From Actinomycetes bacterium (lineage in GTDB: Bacteria; Actinomycetota; Actinomycetes; Actinomycetales; Microbacteriaceae): 8,214 nt of DNA. Positions 5,655 to 8,214 of this stretch are shown one piece after another. The stretch's first letter is position 1, and each line of letters starts with the position of its first letter. The translations under genes and the position numbers were made by a program. The notes beneath the pieces are model-generated. The model had not been told where the DNA came from. It saw only the letters and a list, made by a program, of their open reading frames with translations, and made no database searches. The stretch lies in the NCBI GenBank assembly GCA_023386675.1, contig JAEWJG010000220.1, positions 1 through 8,214 on the forward strand. The letters run 5' to 3'.

Positions 5655-7102
5655 CCGACAAGAACGCCGGCGGCAAGACCGGCGAGGGCTCGCTCTGGGG
5701 CGGCCGCTTCGCGGGCGGCCCGTCGCCCGAGCTGGCCGCGCTGAGCAAGTCGACCCACTTCGACTGGGAGCTCGCCGCCTACGACATCGCCGGCTCCCGT
5801 GCCCACGCCCGCGGACTCGCCGCGGCCGGGTACCTCAGCCCCGAGGAGCTGGACGGGATGCTCGCCGCCCTCGACGCCCTCGACGCCGATGTCGCCTCCG
5901 GCGCCTTCGCCGCGGCCGAGACCGACGAGGACGTGCACGGCGCCCTGGAGCGCGGGCTGATCGAGCGCGCCGGCCCGGAGCTCGGCGGCAAGCTGCGCGC
6001 CGGTCGCAGCCGCAACGACCAGATCGCCACGCTCATCCGCCTCTACCTGCGCGACCACGCCGGCGTCATCGCCGAGCAGCTGATCGCCCTGATCGACGCC
6101 ATCGCGTCGCAGGCGGATGCGCATCCCACCGCCATCCTGCCCGGTCGCACGCACCTGCAGCACGCGCAGCCGGTGCTGCTCGCGCACCACCTGCTGGCGC
6201 ACTGCTGGCCGCTCGTCCGCGACCTTCAGCGGCTGGCCGACTGGGATGTCCGCGCGAACGTGTCGCCCTACGGCTCCGGCGCCCTCGCCGGGTCGACCCT
6301 CGGTCTCGACCCGCTGCTGGTGGCCCGCGAGCTCGGTTTCGCCCGCAGCTCCGAGAACTCCATCGACGGCACCGCGGCCCGGGATGTCGTGGCCGAGTTC
6401 GCGTTCGTCGCCGCGCAGATCGGCGTCGACCTCTCCCGGTTCGCCGAGGAGATCATCCTCTGGAATACGCGCGAGTTCGGCTTCGTCACCCTCGACGACG
6501 GCTACTCGACCGGGTCGTCGATCATGCCGCAGAAGAAGAATCCCGACATCGCCGAGCTCGCGCGGGGCAAGGCGGGCCGGCTGATCGGCAACGCGACCGG
6601 TCTGCTGACCACCCTGAAGGGACTGCCGCTCGCGTACAACCGCGACCTGCAGGAGGACAAGGAGCCCGTCTTCGACTCCGTGCGCACCCTCGAACTGGTG
6701 CTGCCCGCCTTCACCGGCATGGTGGCGACCCTGCGCTTCCACACGGACCGGATGGCGGAGCTCGCTCCGCAGGGCTTCTCGCTCGCCACCGACGTGGCCG
6801 AGTGGCTGGTCAAGCAGCACGTCCCGTTCCGCACCGCGCACGAGCTGAGCGGCAGCCTGGTCCGCGTCGCGGAGGAGAACGGCCTGGAGCTGCACGAGGT
6901 CTCCGACGAGCAGCTCGCCGCGATCTCGCCGCTGCTCACCCCGGAGGTGCGGTCGGTGCTCTCGGTGGAGGGCTCGGTCGCCAGCCGCGACGGCGTCGGC
7001 GGGACCGCGCCCGACCGCGTCGCGGAGCAGCTCGCCGCCCTCACCGACCACGTCAGGAAGGCCACTCTGGCACTCCGCGCAACCAAGAGGGATCTCGTCT
7101 GA
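5651..7102 (+). CDS. argH: Argininosuccinate lyase
   Basis: ArgH cleaves argininosuccinate into arginine and fumarate, the last step of the pathway. The 483-residue protein belongs to the fumarase/aspartase superfamily. It has the N-terminal LWGGRFAGG segment, the RSRNDQIAT substrate loop, the THLQHAQP motif at 167-174 with the conserved His168, and the superfamily signature GSSIMPQKKNP at 288-298 with the catalytic-loop serines 289-290. The ATG overlaps the argF stop (ATGA) and follows GGAGG at 5639-5643 with 7-nt spacing. In mycobacterial operons argR and argG separate argF from argH; here the two are fused by overlap, so argininosuccinate synthase must be encoded elsewhere. Confidence 0.97.
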   Translation: MTDKNAGGKTGEGSLWGGRFAGGPSPELAALSKSTHFDWELAAYDIAGSRAHARGLAAAGYLSPEELDGMLAALDALDADVASGAFAAAETDEDVHGALERGLIERAGPELGGKLRAGRSRNDQIATLIRLYLRDHAGVIAEQLIALIDAIASQADAHPTAILPGRTHLQHAQPVLLAHHLLAHCWPLVRDLQRLADWDVRANVSPYGSGALAGSTLGLDPLLVARELGFARSSENSIDGTAARDVVAEFAFVAAQIGVDLSRFAEEIILWNTREFGFVTLDDGYSTGSSIMPQKKNPDIAELARGKAGRLIGNATGLLTTLKGLPLAYNRDLQEDKEPVFDSVRTLELVLPAFTGMVATLRFHTDRMAELAPQGFSLATDVAEWLVKQHVPFRTAHELSGSLVRVAEENGLELHEVSDEQLAAISPLLTPEVRSVLSVEGSVASRDGVGGTAPDRVAEQLAALTDHVRKATLALRATKRDLV

Positions 7103-7224
7103 TGGCCCGGTTCCAGCCCGAGCGGAAGCATCCGTGGATCATCCCGCTGATCGTCACCGTCGCCGTCATCGTGGTCGTCGTCGGCCTCATCGTGACCGTG
7201 GTCGCGGGCGGCCGGATCTTCTGA
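7102..7224 (+). CDS. Small single-span membrane protein, 40 aa
   Basis: I do not recognise a family. The 40-residue product has a basic N-terminus (Arg3, Arg8, Lys9, His10) followed by one hydrophobic helix at about residues 12-35, rich in Val and Ile, and a short GGRIF tail. The charge pattern predicts the N-terminus inside and the C-terminus outside. Its ATG overlaps the argH stop (TGATG), and AGAGGGA at 7086-7092 lies 9 nt upstream, a good ribosome binding site, so it is probably translated. The next gene starts one base after its stop. It could be a small membrane-anchored regulator or a minor membrane protein; no function can be given from sequence. Confidence 0.72.
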   Translation: MARFQPERKHPWIIPLIVTVAVIVVVVGLIVTVVAGGRIF

Positions 7225-7225
7225 C

Positions 7226-7855
7226 GTGACGCTGTACCGGCCCGCGCGCGACGAGTTCCTGGCGTCCTCGCTGGAGGTCGCGCCGCGGCTCCTCGGCGCG
7301 GTCCTCAGGCATGAGTCACCCGAGGGGACGGTCGCGCTGCGCATCACCGAGGTGGAGGCGTACATCGGCGACGGGCTGGACCCCGGATCGCACGCCTTCC
7401 GCGGCCGCACCAAGCGCAACGGCGTCATGTACGGGCCGCCCGGGCACGTGTACACGTACTTCACCTACGGGATGCACGTGTGCGCCAACGTCGTGTGCTC
7501 GCCGGCGGGCGAGGCGTCCGCGGTGCTGCTGCGCGGAGCGGAGGTCGTCGAGGGCGAGGACCTCGCCGAGCGACGGCGCGTCGGCGCGAGCGGGAGGCGC
7601 ATCCCGCACCGCGACCTGGCGCGCGGCCCCGCACGGCTGGTCGTCGCCGCCGGGATGAGCCTGGCCGACGACGGCGCCGACCTGTTCGAGCCGCCGTTCT
7701 CGATCGAGCTGCCGGATACGCAGGCGGAGTACGAGGCCGGCCCGCGCACGGGCGTCTCCGGCGCGGGCGGCGGGCTGGCGTTCCCGTGGCGCTACTGGCT
7801 GCCCGGCGACCCGACGGTGTCGCCCTACAAACGGCACCCCAAGTCCGACGACTGA
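7226..7855 (+). CDS. mpg: 3-methyladenine DNA glycosylase (AAG/MPG family)
   Basis: This 209-residue protein is a monofunctional DNA glycosylase that removes alkylated purines such as 3-methyladenine, starting base excision repair. Family landmarks are in order: RITEVEAY with the predicted catalytic Glu44 and base-stacking Tyr46, DPGSHAFRGRTKRN with His56, the PPGHVYTYFTYGMH core with Tyr78, ARGPARL near 132-138, and the PWRYWLPGDPTVS end. Glu44, Tyr46, His56 and Tyr78 correspond by motif to human AAG Glu125, Tyr127, His136 and Tyr159. The length fits bacterial members, and the C-terminus is complete. GTG 7226 is the only sensible start; it lies one base after the preceding stop and has only a poor ribosome binding site, suggesting coupled translation. 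It appears to be the last gene of the arginine transcript. Confidence 0.94.
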   Translation: MTLYRPARDEFLASSLEVAPRLLGAVLRHESPEGTVALRITEVEAYIGDGLDPGSHAFRGRTKRNGVMYGPPGHVYTYFTYGMHVCANVVCSPAGEASAVLLRGAEVVEGEDLAERRRVGASGRRIPHRDLARGPARLVVAAGMSLADDGADLFEPPFSIELPDTQAEYEAGPRTGVSGAGGGLAFPWRYWLPGDPTVSPYKRHPKSDD

Positions 7856-7859
7856 GACG

Positions 7860-8214
7860 TCACCCGCCCGCCGCGATGCGGAACACGCCGGCGCAGACGC
7901 AGGCCCAGATGATGCTCGTCAGCGTGCCGATGAGGAACCGCTCGCGCGCCTCGGCCTGCTCCAGCTCGGTGAACCGGCCGACGCCCTTGATCGCGATCAG
8001 CACGGCGAGCCCCTCGGGGAAGCCGGTCATGATCGTCCCGGCCGCGGCGAGCCGCTCAAGCAGCCCGATCGTCGTCCCGCCGCGCAGCACCTCGCGCGTC
8101 GTCTCGCCCTCCGGGGTCACCGCACGGACGAGGATGCCGTCGTGCGCGCTCGGCTCCGTCGTGCTGCGGGTGGCGAGCACCAGGACCAGCTGCGACGCCG
8201 GCCAGCCGCCCAGG
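7860..8214 (-). CDS. Uncharacterised membrane protein, C-terminal part (5' end outside window)
   Basis: The frame stays open to the window edge; reading the complement from 8213 gives 117 residues up to the TGA at 7862-7860. A GTG at 8180 is in frame, but the codons above it continue sensibly (LGGWPASQLVLVLATRS), so the gene very likely begins outside the window. A soluble stretch is followed by GGTTIGLLERLAAAG, a hydrophobic segment, IAIKGVGRFTELEQAEARE, and a last hydrophobic segment (FLIGTLTSIIWACVCAG). The pattern of an IGLLER-like motif, a membrane span, a KG-RF-ELE stretch, then a GTL-S membrane helix reminds me of the C-terminal half of DUF3307-type membrane proteins; that is memory, not a search. 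It converges on the glycosylase gene with only 4 bp between stop codons. Confidence 0.75.
   Translation of the reverse strand, partial: LGGWPASQLVLVLATRSTTEPSAHDGILVRAVTPEGETTREVLRGGTTIGLLERLAAAGTIMTGFPEGLAVLIAIKGVGRFTELEQAEARERFLIGTLTSIIWACVCAGVFRIAAGG

Overview
The window looks like chromosomal DNA from a high-GC actinobacterium. It is GC-rich throughout, third codon positions are almost all G/C, and TGA/ATG or GTG overlaps link nearly every gene. The proteins read like actinobacterial arginine enzymes. A Microbacteriaceae-type organism (Leifsonia or a relative) is my best guess, but that placement comes from remembered gene order and protein style, not from a search.

Layout. Positions 1-169 are non-coding as far as I can see and hold an inverted repeat and a promoter candidate. 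Positions 170-256 hold a short, arginine-rich reading frame whose ATG sits exactly at the predicted transcription start. Positions 257-341 are a spacer that can form competing RNA stems. From 342 to 7102 runs an arginine biosynthesis operon, argC-argJ-argB-argD-argF-argH. A 40-residue single-span membrane protein (7102-7224) and a 3-methyladenine DNA glycosylase (7226-7855) follow with no usable gap. The last 355 bases hold the C-terminal part of an uncharacterised membrane protein on the opposite strand, converging on the glycosylase gene with 4 bp between the stop codons.

How the genes work together. ArgB phosphorylates N-acetylglutamate, ArgC reduces it and ArgD transaminates it to N-acetylornithine. 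ArgJ moves the acetyl group back to glutamate and releases ornithine, ArgF carbamoylates ornithine to citrulline, and ArgH splits argininosuccinate into arginine and fumarate. The operon lacks argG (argininosuccinate synthase) and the repressor gene argR, both of which sit between argF and argH in mycobacteria.

The most interesting element is the 28-codon leader frame upstream of argC. Ten of its codons are arginine, six of them within codons 20-27, just before the stop, and the downstream RNA offers mutually exclusive stems. Together these suggest a ribosome-mediated arginine attenuator on a leaderless leader-peptide mRNA. This is inference: there is no U-tract terminator, and GC-rich sequence easily yields Arg-rich frames and chance stems.
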